DNA of 52,325 nt from Desulfonauticus sp. (GCA_030950395.1 JAUZRP010000061.1:1-52325); one strand, 5' to 3'; numbered from the stretch's first letter, positions 1-8,990 are shown. The notes: a model not told the origin generated them from the sequence alone. Numbers and translations are program-made.

Positions 1-36
1 GTCTCAATCCTTTTTTCATCAAGGAAGTTTTCTGAC
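1..36 (-). CRISPR. Leader-proximal CRISPR repeat (array continues outside window)
   Basis: Read on the minus strand this 36-mer begins GTCAGAAAAC and ends GGATTGAGAC. The last eight bases, ATTGAGAC, match the form of the 8-nt crRNA 5' handle (ATTGAAAC-like) common in type III systems, and TCCTT and AAGGA can pair inside it. No second copy occurs 65-75 bp to the right, so this would be the first repeat, with the leader at 37-271 and the spacers beyond position 1. It sits just downstream of the csm operon in the same orientation. Only one copy is visible, so repetition itself is not shown. Confidence 0.62.
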
Positions 37-271
37 AGTTGCCTTTGAATTTATCGTTATTTCAGGTAGTTAGATAGCCTTTTGCGCAGACCTAGTGTTA
101 ACTTTTTTCTCTTTTTTATACAAATTAACCCCTATTTAAAATTTTATCAATGAACTCAACAAGTTATGTGTTGCGCCGACCTACCCCAAAAATCATGATT
201 TTTTTCGTTTTTTTAGGTCCGCGGAACTAAAGCCAAAAAACTTAATCTCATCTAACAAATTTCCCAACTAG
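37..271 (-). promoter_or_regulatory. Probable CRISPR leader
   Basis: This 235-bp AT-rich non-coding stretch lies between the putative first repeat and the end of the effector gene. It contains three near-identical 13-mers (82-94, 171-183, 214-226) and a TATAAA hexamer on the minus strand (115-120), but no convincing -35 box at normal spacing. Position, AT content and absence of reading frames fit a leader that drives array transcription toward position 1 and guides spacer integration. That role is inferred from context. Confidence 0.55.
82..226. repeat. Three copies of 13-mer TAGGTCNGCGSAA in the leader
   Basis: The copies are TAGGTCTGCGCAA (82-94, minus), TAGGTCGGCGCAA (171-183, minus) and TAGGTCCGCGGAA (214-226, plus). 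Eleven of 13 positions are constant. The second and third form an imperfect inverted repeat around a 30-bp AT-rich centre. They are notable for GC content well above the surrounding leader, which suggests protein-binding sites. Confidence 0.75.
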
Positions 272-1366
272 TTACAAGTGATCGTCTAACCTATCTATAA
301 CAAACACGTTTTCTTCAAAGTAACCGTAAATCCTATCTTTTTGTCCTGTCCAGGCATAAAATTCATGCGTACACGGCTCTACTTTTTTTCCTTCAATAGG
401 ATGAAAACGCAAACTATCAGGATTAAAACCAGGATTTTTTAAACATTTTATAAGTTGATCGATTCGATAATTTATCTCTTTTATTTGATGTTTTGCCAGG
501 GCATTAATTTGTTTTACAAACTTGTCAGAAAACCTGATATAATCCACAGGACACGGCCAAAGTTGCTCTGGATATAACATTTCCTTTGCCCTATTCCAAA
601 CAACTTTACCCCAAGGTGAAAAATCCACGTTATCGTCCATTATCACTACAAACATTTCAGGCAATTGACGAGCTTGATCAATATCTAATTCTTGGGCTTC
701 TAATAATCTAAATAAGGAAATATTTTTTTTTATACCTTCCTCCAAATCAATTTTTACTGGCAACCTGGGAATACGCAACAAGCTAGATCCCGACTCAAAT
801 ACATAAATTATCTCATCTGCATAAAACATAGCAATCACTTGCAAAAAACCCTGAACACTTTTAAACCCTCCTGTTAAATTAAAAACAATATAATATTTAT
901 TTTCTCTATAGCTTGGTAAAATAGTTTCAAATTGCTCTGCCAACTCTGTTAATGCCCACTGAAATGCTTCTAAATTTTCAGTTTGCAAATCTTTTTGCCT
1001 TTTTACTTCCACTACCATTTTACTATTTTGCAATCTTAACCAATCGCAAATCATAAAAGCAGTCTGCTCTCCAAGCCAGGTATCCGTACAAAGCAACAAA
1101 TGATAATCACCAGACAAAAATTTACCTTGATAAAATTTTACCAAAGCATTTAATTCAGCAGAGCATTTAGTAACCTCATCAGGTGTTTTTTGAAGCAAAT
1201 TTTCTTTTACAATATTAACTCTTTGTTGTAATAAAACTCTATGTTCATCTGGAATGTCTTCTATATCTTTGACGTTTGCATACTTCACCAAAAGAGCGCG
1301 CATTTTGTTATCTGCTCCACCAGTCAAAAGGCTTGTCCCACAAGGAGAAACAACGTAATTCGGCAT
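272..1366 (-). CDS. cami1: CARF-wHTH-RelE effector (Cami1-type mRNA interferase)
   Basis: This is a type III CRISPR ancillary effector of 364 aa. Residues 1-205 are a CARF domain of the APE2256 type, with CGTSLLTGG at 9-17 and the ligand-loop motif NLTGGFKS at 163-170. Residues about 210-270 look like a winged-helix linker. Residues about 278-364 resemble RelE/ParE toxins (SLRFHPIEG at 318-326, DRIYGYF at 344-350, VIDRLDDH at 356-363). The same architecture defines Cami1, which is activated by cyclic tetra-adenylate and cuts mRNA in the ribosomal A site. It is the last gene of the csm operon, 103 bp after csm5, with GGAG upstream of the ATG. The assignment is from architecture; the ligand is not provable from sequence. 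Confidence 0.85.
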   Translation of the reverse strand: MPNYVVSPCGTSLLTGGADNKMRALLVKYANVKDIEDIPDEHRVLLQQRVNIVKENLLQKTPDEVTKCSAELNALVKFYQGKFLSGDYHLLLCTDTWLGEQTAFMICDWLRLQNSKMVVEVKRQKDLQTENLEAFQWALTELAEQFETILPSYRENKYYIVFNLTGGFKSVQGFLQVIAMFYADEIIYVFESGSSLLRIPRLPVKIDLEEGIKKNISLFRLLEAQELDIDQARQLPEMFVVIMDDNVDFSPWGKVVWNRAKEMLYPEQLWPCPVDYIRFSDKFVKQINALAKHQIKEINYRIDQLIKCLKNPGFNPDSLRFHPIEGKKVEPCTHEFYAWTGQKDRIYGYFEENVFVIDRLDDHL

Positions 1367-1469
1367 AGTTACACTCCAAAAAAAATTTTTACTTTATAAT
1401 TACAAACAAAAACCAAATCTTACATAATAAATTTTACGCTTATTTAATATTAATAAACTCCAATTTAGT
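1367..1469. other. 103-bp spacer between csm5 and the CARF-RelE gene
   Basis: This is the only sizeable gap between csm5 and its neighbours; other gaps in the operon are 72 bp or less. It is AT-rich, with no hairpin recognised. A separate promoter for the effector could lie here, but none is clear. Confidence 0.35.
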
Positions 1470-2933
1470 CTAACCTTGAATTAACTTTTGATACCAGTTT
1501 TTATTTTTAACTTTTTTAGCCAAACCTTTTTCTTGAATAAAACTTATTACTATTTTTTTGGCCAATTCTTTAAACTCTTCGTCTTCATCGTTTAAAATTT
1601 CTTGGGTCACAATATTGGGCAGCGTCCCAACTAAGTTAGCAAAAGCTTGGGCCTCTAACCGAGATTTTAAACTCTCTAACTTTTGCTCTACTCTATCTAC
1701 TTTTGGGGTTATCTCTTTTTGCGCTGGTTCTTGCCTTTTTACTGCTTCTGGTTCTGGCTCTAAACTTATTGAACTAACACTGTCATACCTTGCATCTTCT
1801 AACACGTATCCCTTTTCAAAAGTAAGCAATACCCACCCAAACGGACATTGACCATTGGCCAGAGTTCTAGTTGTCCCATAAACGTTGCTCCCCCCAATTC
1901 TTTTTCCTTTTGGCATTCGCACCTTATCCCAAGTAACACATTCCACGTGGGAAAAATGACCCAATCTCAATAAAGCCTGATTAGAATCCATTTGCTTTAT
2001 CTTTTCTTGCACGGGCTGTAAATTTGCTGCTACATGAGACAAATGAGAACAACTATAAAATTTTTCCAATTCCTGCTCAAATTTAGGACAATAAAAATTA
2101 TTTAAATTAGATATTAACTGCTCCAAATCAAAACTGCGTATTTTACGCTGAGCAAAATCAAACTCTCTACCTTGTCTATCTTTTTCTTTAAAATCTTTAT
2201 CTATAAAATCTCCAATGGATAATCTTACTTTTATTTTAACCTGATTACCCGAACACAATCCCTTTATTACTTCCAAATATCCTTTGGCAGGAGAGGTCTT
2301 TTCTGGATTTCTGCTAACTTCCTCTGGACGCACAATCTCAGTGCTATCTTTAGACACAATTCCATCAGAAATTTTTAAATATTTAAACACATCACACTCA
2401 GGTCTGCCAAAAATAACTTTATTGTAAGAAGGAAAACACTCCTGGGTCCTTCTATCTCTATCGGAACACATCCTTTCTGCGGTTTTTGTAACTTGGTGTG
2501 CCCAAACACTCCCCACTGCAGTGCGAATAGCGCCTTTAATGCTGCTACCCGGCAAATAAGGATAATCACCTACCACATTACGCGGCAACAAGCTAATACG
2601 CAATTCGTTTTCGTTACGCCTTCCTTGCATAGCCTCTTGGTAAAGATCCACTAAGTTTGAAGTGCGAACAGGTATCCTGGCTCTTGCATACTTTTCAATA
2701 TCTCTAGCGTATCCTAATATACGCCTTAATTCTAAGTAATTATAATCCTTCAAAACATTAGCTACGTCAGGATTCTGAGCATTATCAGCAAACCACCTAC
2801 TAGCATCTATCAAAAAGACAAACGCATCCTGACCTATCTTTCTAAGAACGTAATTCAGGCTATCCAATTCTTCTCCTGTGCCAATGTGGACAGGAGTTAG
2901 GATCTCAAGAGTCATAGTATAATACGTGGTCAT
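1470..2933 (-). CDS. csm5: Type III-A RAMP protein Csm5
   Basis: Csm5 is a Cas7-like RAMP subunit capping the 3' end of crRNA in the Csm complex. The N-terminus has the RAMP strand motif LEILTPVHIGTGEE, followed by YLPGSSIKGAIRTAV near residue 130, the usual glycine-rich loop of Csm5/Csm3 proteins. At 487 aa it is longer than a typical Csm5 (about 340-400). From about residue 388 there is a charged linker and a helical tail of about 100 residues that is not part of the RAMP fold. The start codon overlaps the csm4 stop (TAATG), indicating translational coupling. Confidence 0.9.
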   Translation of the reverse strand: MTTYYTMTLEILTPVHIGTGEELDSLNYVLRKIGQDAFVFLIDASRWFADNAQNPDVANVLKDYNYLELRRILGYARDIEKYARARIPVRTSNLVDLYQEAMQGRRNENELRISLLPRNVVGDYPYLPGSSIKGAIRTAVGSVWAHQVTKTAERMCSDRDRRTQECFPSYNKVIFGRPECDVFKYLKISDGIVSKDSTEIVRPEEVSRNPEKTSPAKGYLEVIKGLCSGNQVKIKVRLSIGDFIDKDFKEKDRQGREFDFAQRKIRSFDLEQLISNLNNFYCPKFEQELEKFYSCSHLSHVAANLQPVQEKIKQMDSNQALLRLGHFSHVECVTWDKVRMPKGKRIGGSNVYGTTRTLANGQCPFGWVLLTFEKGYVLEDARYDSVSSISLEPEPEAVKRQEPAQKEITPKVDRVEQKLESLKSRLEAQAFANLVGTLPNIVTQEILNDEDEEFKELAKKIVISFIQEKGLAKKVKNKNWYQKLIQG

Positions 2934-3979
2934 TATTCACCTCCAGCAACATAAAGCGGCACACTTAACCCCAAACCATAATGCCCAATCCGCCCATCTA
3001 CGTGCACTTGTTTTAATAGTTCTCCCTTAGGTGCACTGGGACTTATAAAAACAGCTCCTGGTTCAAGCAAAATAATCGGCTTTTTAAAGGGATTAGGCTT
3101 GCCGCCATCAGGAGCACTCACGGCAAAGCTGCCTCCAAGTTTACCAAATCTCGTAAATACCGTATAATAAGTTTTGAGTTTTGGCATATTTTGAAAACCA
3201 AGCAAAGACAAATTCATCCAGGCATTATAAGTCTCCACAGCAAACAATTCTTTTGCTGCAAACTCTTTGTCTTCCTCAATAGTCAACTGCCCTGCTCCTG
3301 TGCTTTTATCCTTGCCAAAACCAGTAGGCACTATATACTCCTGCCAAACCTGATCCCACAATGCTTTATAATCTTGATTAGCAAATTTCACGTACACGTC
3401 CAGACAACTACCCTTTTCATACCACGTCTCCCGCACAAAGTATAATCCACCCGGTTCAAGCACTCTGCCACTAGTTCTACTTATACTATTATGAGCTCTT
3501 ACTCTTTCTTTTTTTCTTTGCTTAACATTAAAATCTTTATCCTCTTTTAAAAAAAATTGTTCTAATTTTAAGCGAATAAAAGTCTCCTGACTGGCAGATT
3601 TACGCAAACTCTGCCAATTTTGAAGAGAAATCCATTTAGCCTTGCGCAATTTTTTTAAATATTGACTGCCCCAAAACAATTTTTCCTTTTCAGATTTAGA
3701 TCTTAAACGCTCATCCCTATTAGCTACTTCTAAAGCCAACTCATACAAAAGAGAACGCTTCAGCGGAGCTAATACTGGCCTGGGCAAATGACCATGAGGA
3801 AAAGCACAAGATATCAACATAGGTGGTTCATTGTCTTCAAAACTTGCCAAAAAAGACTGTAAAAACTCTTCTCCCCTAAGGTAACGTATCCCCCAACAAA
3901 CGTGACCAAAAATAGTGTCAGAATAAAGAGGAGTTAACAAAGGGGAATAAAGGGTTATTTTATAACGACTATACATCAT
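2933..3979 (-). CDS. csm4: Type III-A RAMP protein Csm4
   Basis: Csm4 is a Cas5-like subunit that holds the crRNA 5' handle and contacts Cas10. The 348-aa protein shows the N-terminal pattern KITLYSPLLTPLYSDTIFGHVCWG, a GFGKDKSTGAGQL motif near residue 220, and a C-terminal glycine-rich region (GRIGHYGLGLSVPL) typical of the family. Two adjacent ATG codons follow a GGAG site; either may be the start. It lies 19 bp after csm3. Confidence 0.9.
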   Translation of the reverse strand: MMYSRYKITLYSPLLTPLYSDTIFGHVCWGIRYLRGEEFLQSFLASFEDNEPPMLISCAFPHGHLPRPVLAPLKRSLLYELALEVANRDERLRSKSEKEKLFWGSQYLKKLRKAKWISLQNWQSLRKSASQETFIRLKLEQFFLKEDKDFNVKQRKKERVRAHNSISRTSGRVLEPGGLYFVRETWYEKGSCLDVYVKFANQDYKALWDQVWQEYIVPTGFGKDKSTGAGQLTIEEDKEFAAKELFAVETYNAWMNLSLLGFQNMPKLKTYYTVFTRFGKLGGSFAVSAPDGGKPNPFKKPIILLEPGAVFISPSAPKGELLKQVHVDGRIGHYGLGLSVPLYVAGGE

Positions 3980-3998
3980 ATCACTCCATTTTAGACCT

Positions 3999-4688
3999 CT
4001 ATGCTAAATCGATAGATATATTTTTTTCCAATGCTTGTTGAAAATCTTCTTCTGTAATTTCTTGCTCATTGATATGCACGTTGCAAAACTTAATTTGGCC
4101 ACATCCCCTGGAACCACATCCACCAAGAGCATCTAACTGCAAAAGAGCCAAACCTTGCTTCACCAGGCCCAACATATCATCCTCCTTATCTCCCTCAAAT
4201 AACCGCACGCTGATGTTAAAATCAAACTCTACACCAGCAGGCACTCTTTCTAGAGGACGAGGATTTTCTGCCGTGCCTGTAATTCTGTTAATAACATTCT
4301 CGTATTTTATTTCCATAGGTAGCTCACCTCTTTGAAATTGCTGGTGCCAGTTTTCAGTCATATAGGCATCTCTTACCAAAATTCGCGTAGGACCTATTGA
4401 TTGTTTATTTTTTTCTGCTCCACTCACTCCAAATACACAGCAAATAAGGCAGGTTGAGCACTGACAGGGGTTGCCGTTTTTAGCAAATTTATTGTAGCGT
4501 AATTCCAAAAGAGAACGCAATTTTCCTTTAAGCGAAGAGCCCGGGATATAAGGTTCACCAGTAAGAGGATGTTTAATAATAGGCTGATCAAGACCACCTA
4601 TTTCCAAAGCTGCATCTCCTGCTCCAATGTGAAGACCTGTTAAAACTTTAATTTTCCCTGTTATGTTAATAATTTTTTCTAATTGCAT
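3999..4688 (-). CDS. csm3: Type III-A backbone RNase Csm3
   Basis: Csm3 forms the crRNA-binding backbone and cuts target RNA every 6 nt. The 229-aa protein has the RAMP motif GLHIGAGD at 18-25 and IGGLDQPII at 30-38. Asp34 aligns with the catalytic Asp of Csm3 (Asp32/33 in characterised proteins), so target RNA cleavage should be intact. YIPGSSLKGKLRSLL is the RNA-binding loop, and a Cys cluster (CQCSTCLICCVFG, about residues 79-91) fits the zinc site of the family. A strong ATGGAGG site lies upstream. Confidence 0.95.
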   Translation of the reverse strand: MQLEKIINITGKIKVLTGLHIGAGDAALEIGGLDQPIIKHPLTGEPYIPGSSLKGKLRSLLELRYNKFAKNGNPCQCSTCLICCVFGVSGAEKNKQSIGPTRILVRDAYMTENWHQQFQRGELPMEIKYENVINRITGTAENPRPLERVPAGVEFDFNISVRLFEGDKEDDMLGLVKQGLALLQLDALGGCGSRGCGQIKFCNVHINEQEITEEDFQQALEKNISIDLA

Positions 4689-4709
4689 TTGTTTACCTCC
4701 ATAAAAAAT

Positions 4710-5108
4710 TTAATCAATTTTTAATTTATATTCTTTAGCAAAATAGTAATAAAAGCCAACAATTGCTTCAAAAAATTTCATAAATTCAACAAAAGAATCT
4801 TGGTCTTTTATTTTTTTTACTTCACATTCAATAAAATTTTTAAAAGACGCAGGAATTTTTTTCCTTGCCCAAGCATAATTAACTTGAGCAACCTGTAAAG
4901 CTATAAGAGGTTCAACTAAACTATAATCCTGACCTGACTTTAGCCTCATCTCTAATCTTTTAAATTCATTGAAAAATTTTCTAAGCTGACTACTACTAAG
5001 GGTTTTTTGACTGGCAGAATTAACTCTTTTTTCTCTTTCGTCCCTTATATCTATAAATTTTTTCGCCTGTTGTTTAGCTTCATCAACTAATTTTTCTTTA
5101 CTTAACAT
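4710..5108 (-). CDS. csm2: Type III-A small subunit Csm2
   Basis: Csm2 is the small helical Cas11 subunit that lines the target RNA in the Csm complex. The protein is almost entirely alpha-helical and basic, about 132 aa, which matches the family. A longer reading frame extends to 5150, but AAGGAGG lies correctly spaced before the second of two adjacent ATG codons, giving the MLSKEKL start. The chosen start leaves a 16-bp gap to csm1. Confidence 0.85.
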   Translation of the reverse strand: MLSKEKLVDEAKQQAKKFIDIRDEREKRVNSASQKTLSSSQLRKFFNEFKRLEMRLKSGQDYSLVEPLIALQVAQVNYAWARKKIPASFKNFIECEVKKIKDQDSFVEFMKFFEAIVGFYYYFAKEYKLKID

Positions 5109-5124
5109 CATACACCTCCTTATA

Positions 5125-7629
5125 TCATCTTCTAATTGCACAAAGTGCATATTGAATACCTACTATATTTTTGGAAAATGCCTCTGCCCCTTTATTGGCC
5201 TGAATAAGATCGCTTAAAAACTGCACTTCTTCTTCATTTTCAATGCTACCCTCCTTTATTTTGATTATATTTCTGGCAATATCATAAAAAGCATGTGATA
5301 CGTATAGCCCACTTTCCCAATTGATAGTCTTATTTTCCCTTTCTTTTTTGCACAGATCATCTGCCTGTCTGGCGTATTTTAATAAACGATAAATAAAACC
5401 TTTTGTTACGTTACTATTGGCATCTAAAGCTAACTGCTCTAACTTTTTACCTATTTGTATTTGCCTTTCCAATTCTTCCCAGGCCAGAACTTTATCAAAA
5501 ACACACACAGCATTCTTTATGGTAAATCCTAAAACGTCTTTTCTGTCTTTGGCCTCATCCAGAGCATCTTCTGCCAGAGGAGCAGCCCTTCGCACAGGAA
5601 AACCAGGCTTTATCAAATACAAACCACAAGATAGAGACAAATCAGGATTACGAGCACAAAATTCAAAAAATTCCTTTTTTATTTCCAGAGCCAGATCTAT
5701 AGTCTGGTGCCAGGGACCTATTAAAAACAAATCGTCCCCACCAGCAAATACAACATAAGTATCAGCAAATTTGGGAGTATGTTGAATTTTTTCTACTAAA
5801 TAAGCAGCAAAAAATGCATTAAACATCCTAGACAAGGAAGCAAATCTAGAAAGAGACAGCCTTTTTGTTAATCCCAAACTAAACACCAAACCCAAATTAT
5901 CCACATCAGCTTTTAACAGACACAACAACTCCCTTCCCCTTTTCTCATCTCCCTCCCACGCACAAGCTTTTAAAGCAATAAGAGAAAAAGTCTTAGAAAG
6001 TCCTTGCAAGTCATTGGCATCCTCATCAGGATAAACATTTTTGGCCTGCTCAAAAAAATCTTTAATTTTCAAGTCTTCTGAGGTGATAGAAGGTAGGTAC
6101 CCTGCAATCCACCACCTGCCAAAATCCGTATCGGATTTAAAACCTAAAATTAACTCAGCGTCTTGTATTTCCTCCCTATTTACGGGTCCTTTGAACAAGG
6201 AAATCTTTATATCTCCAAATACACTAACTCCTTTTTGGCCAAACACCACGTATTCTGCAGTAGGAAGTTTTTTACCAATTCGCTCAATTTGTTCAAAACA
6301 CAACAAACAAAGGTTTTTATCATCTCTATTTTTTTGAGCTGGCATCTTTTCACACGCTGCACAAACACCTTTTTGAGAATATAAGTGATAATCAGCATGC
6401 AATACTGATCCACTTTCTTGGAGATAGGTTTGAAAGCGCTTATTTTTACTTTCATCCAGACAAAGATTAAATCTATCTAAAGTAGCAGCAAAATTTTCCA
6501 ACAATAAATCATTGCCGCTTACCTCTATATTGGCCAAACAAAGAGCTAATTCTCCTTTAAATTTTTCTATAAAAAATCTATCTATCTTGTTGTGTAATTG
6601 TTTCAAAGTTTCTTTAGTTTTCTGAATATTGGGTAATAGTAAAATAAATTTACCACCAGCATCCATTATCTGACAGACAAGACTTAATCCCAACTCTTTA
6701 CAACAATCCAAAATTACAGATCTCGTTAAGGCCTGCAAATAAAACGATCTCGCCCTAAACAAACGCACAGAACCTTTTATCCCACTTTCACTAACCCCAA
6801 AAATAAATTTCTGAATACCAGACAAATCTCCACCAAATAAAATAAACTTTTTGGTATCATCTACTTTATCACCTAAAACAAGGTCTTTATTTTCCTGATG
6901 ATAACACCACAAAGCCTGTGCAACTGCTGCTGTGATTAGTAAATGGTCATATAAAGATATATCTGGTAACGTATGGTAAGACGAAGAAGGCACACTCCAA
7001 AGATATTTTTCCATAATACGCAACAACCAGGGTAAATAATGTTTAAATTTAAGGTCTGAAGGCATTTTTTGCAATTCTTCTATAAACTTAGCATACAGTG
7101 TCCTGTATTCATCTACAAAAATGTCTTGATTTTCTTTAATTCTTTTTTCCTGCTCAGTTATAGTTTCAGGAAAAATAACTTCTTTTTGAGGGCTAAAAGG
7201 AAGTAGTTTCATCCGCCATTGACCCGACCCATCAAATTCATGCTTACATAAAGACACTTCCTCAAAAATACAGTTCAGTCTAGCAGAACGAAAATCCTCA
7301 GAAATACCATATTCAATCCTATCAATACCCGAAGCCAATCTATCTCCTATAGCTACGCACATCTGATCCAAGCGTTCAGGATGAGGCTTATGATGAATAG
7401 AAGCAAGCAAAGCTAATTCTTCTTTTCTTCCTTCTAATTCTTTTGGCAAAGGCAAATAATTACGCACAAAATAATCTGTATAAAGCACGTGCCAATGAGA
7501 ATATTGGCCTTGAAAACTAGGCAATAAATCATCATCTTCTGGACTTTTTTCTGCCTTTGCCCTTTGTGCCAATTTACCAATATCATGCACTAACCCGGCT
7601 AAAATCACCATTATCTGTTTTTCGTTCAT
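5125..7629 (-). CDS. csm1: Cas10/Csm1, type III-A signature subunit
   Basis: This is the large subunit of the Csm complex, with ssDNase and cyclic oligoadenylate synthetase activities. The HD motif is VHDIGK (His15-Asp16 from the chosen start). A zinc ribbon CAAC/CLLC lies mid-protein. The active palm domain has FAGGDDLF, with GGDD at about 630-633. Both catalytic sites look intact, so second-messenger signalling is expected. The start was set at MNEKQIM because AAGGAG precedes it; an upstream TTG at 7689 lacks such support. Length 834 aa is normal. Confidence 0.95.
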   Translation of the reverse strand: MNEKQIMVILAGLVHDIGKLAQRAKAEKSPEDDDLLPSFQGQYSHWHVLYTDYFVRNYLPLPKELEGRKEELALLASIHHKPHPERLDQMCVAIGDRLASGIDRIEYGISEDFRSARLNCIFEEVSLCKHEFDGSGQWRMKLLPFSPQKEVIFPETITEQEKRIKENQDIFVDEYRTLYAKFIEELQKMPSDLKFKHYLPWLLRIMEKYLWSVPSSSYHTLPDISLYDHLLITAAVAQALWCYHQENKDLVLGDKVDDTKKFILFGGDLSGIQKFIFGVSESGIKGSVRLFRARSFYLQALTRSVILDCCKELGLSLVCQIMDAGGKFILLLPNIQKTKETLKQLHNKIDRFFIEKFKGELALCLANIEVSGNDLLLENFAATLDRFNLCLDESKNKRFQTYLQESGSVLHADYHLYSQKGVCAACEKMPAQKNRDDKNLCLLCFEQIERIGKKLPTAEYVVFGQKGVSVFGDIKISLFKGPVNREEIQDAELILGFKSDTDFGRWWIAGYLPSITSEDLKIKDFFEQAKNVYPDEDANDLQGLSKTFSLIALKACAWEGDEKRGRELLCLLKADVDNLGLVFSLGLTKRLSLSRFASLSRMFNAFFAAYLVEKIQHTPKFADTYVVFAGGDDLFLIGPWHQTIDLALEIKKEFFEFCARNPDLSLSCGLYLIKPGFPVRRAAPLAEDALDEAKDRKDVLGFTIKNAVCVFDKVLAWEELERQIQIGKKLEQLALDANSNVTKGFIYRLLKYARQADDLCKKERENKTINWESGLYVSHAFYDIARNIIKIKEGSIENEEEVQFLSDLIQANKGAEAFSKNIVGIQYALCAIRR

Positions 7630-7701
7630 AACTTTCTCCTTATTAGTCATCTCCTCTTTTAATCGGTTTTTTATTCTCAAAAAAGCCAAAACAAAATTAG
7701 G

Positions 7702-8688
7702 TTATTGTCCTTGAGATAGCTCAACCCTATATCTCCCACATCCAAAACTAGTATTTTTGCCAATGTTTAAATATTGACCAAGCAATAAAAACTCCCAAAA
7801 AGGCTTTAAATTGCCCTGAAAACTTATCTTGCCCACTATTCCACTCACCGGCATTCTTTGTTTTTGTCTAGTAGAATACCTATTGACAGAAAACCAACGT
7901 AATTTTTTGTTTATCTCTCTTACTTTCTCTGCCTCTTGCATAAAATATGTAAAGTCCAGCTCTAATTCTTGGGGACTAAGTCCACAATGAAAATAAGCCA
8001 ATAAACGAATCCTGCGCAACAGGCTTCTTATAATGTCTTTAAACGTCAAGTCCGCCATAACTTTTTCTCCATTTCTTATCAAATTCAAAGGAGTTAAAAA
8101 GCGCAAACTAATTTCATTATGTTCTAAGACAAAATCTTGGAGCAAGTCAGAAACGGTAAATGGTTGTATATTTAAGGTAAGTTCCTTATCTTCTGCACTA
8201 TAAATTATTTTTTCATTGGAAAAATTAAACAAACTAATAATCACCTGCGTAAGCTCACACTTACCTTTTTCTATACCAAGACCATTTTGTCCCAACTTCT
8301 CCATCACCAACACAAAATAAGCCAAATAATCTATCGCCTTGCCTATAAGAACTATTTCTACTACTAGCTTATCTCCTTCCTTTATCTGTCTATTTCTGGT
8401 AAGAGGTGGAAATAACACAAAAGGATGAGGCACGTGTTCATACTTGCGCATTATTTCCGCATCCTTAGGACGAACACTTTCAAATATATAGGCATAAACA
8501 CAAGAAGAACGTAAAAGACATTCTTTACAATCCCTTGTAAATTTTGTGGCACAAACACTTTTTTTAAACACATAACCAAAACCACCTCTAAAGGTACTGC
8601 CTTTATAAGTTGGCAATATAAAATCTTCTTTAGCCACCAAGTGAAATTTTAACGGCAAAAATGTGACTTTTTGTAACCAATTTCCCAT
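7702..8688 (-). CDS. cas6: CRISPR pre-crRNA endoribonuclease Cas6
   Basis: Cas6 cuts the repeat to release crRNAs with an 8-nt 5' handle. The 328-aa protein has an N-terminal ferredoxin-like fold, GSTFRGGFG at 30-38, and four cysteines (46, 54, 57, 63) in the spacing seen in Cas6 proteins with a cysteine cluster. The C-terminus carries the glycine-rich RAMP loop (GKNTSFGCGRYR). It is the first gene of the operon. AGGAAG lies 4 bp before the ATG. Confidence 0.9.
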   Translation of the reverse strand: MGNWLQKVTFLPLKFHLVAKEDFILPTYKGSTFRGGFGYVFKKSVCATKFTRDCKECLLRSSCVYAYIFESVRPKDAEIMRKYEHVPHPFVLFPPLTRNRQIKEGDKLVVEIVLIGKAIDYLAYFVLVMEKLGQNGLGIEKGKCELTQVIISLFNFSNEKIIYSAEDKELTLNIQPFTVSDLLQDFVLEHNEISLRFLTPLNLIRNGEKVMADLTFKDIIRSLLRRIRLLAYFHCGLSPQELELDFTYFMQEAEKVREINKKLRWFSVNRYSTRQKQRMPVSGIVGKISFQGNLKPFWEFLLLGQYLNIGKNTSFGCGRYRVELSQGQ

Positions 8689-8990
8689 AATCTTCCTGCC
8701 TAAAATTATTTAAAAATCTCATCTCGTATTAACTTATTTTTCCAATAATAATTACAAAAATAACAACGTTACAATGACAATCTGGAAGTTACCCAATGAA
8801 ATTTACGTTAGAGGATGTATAAACAAAATTATTGCAAAAATCAAAAAAATAATATTTGCCAAACATTGTTTTACTTATAAAAACGTAACTACAAAATACC
8901 AACGTTTGTCTTTTAATTATAACTAACTTAAATTATTGGAAAAATTTTCTCATTGAATTTGTATTTACCTGCTTAAAATAATTTTTGCAG

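Noticed and set aside
8814-8879. Small Cys-containing peptide frame (21 codons) starting MYKQNYCKN
   Set aside because: The ribosome site is too close to the ATG, the sequence is low-complexity AT-rich, and nothing supports translation.
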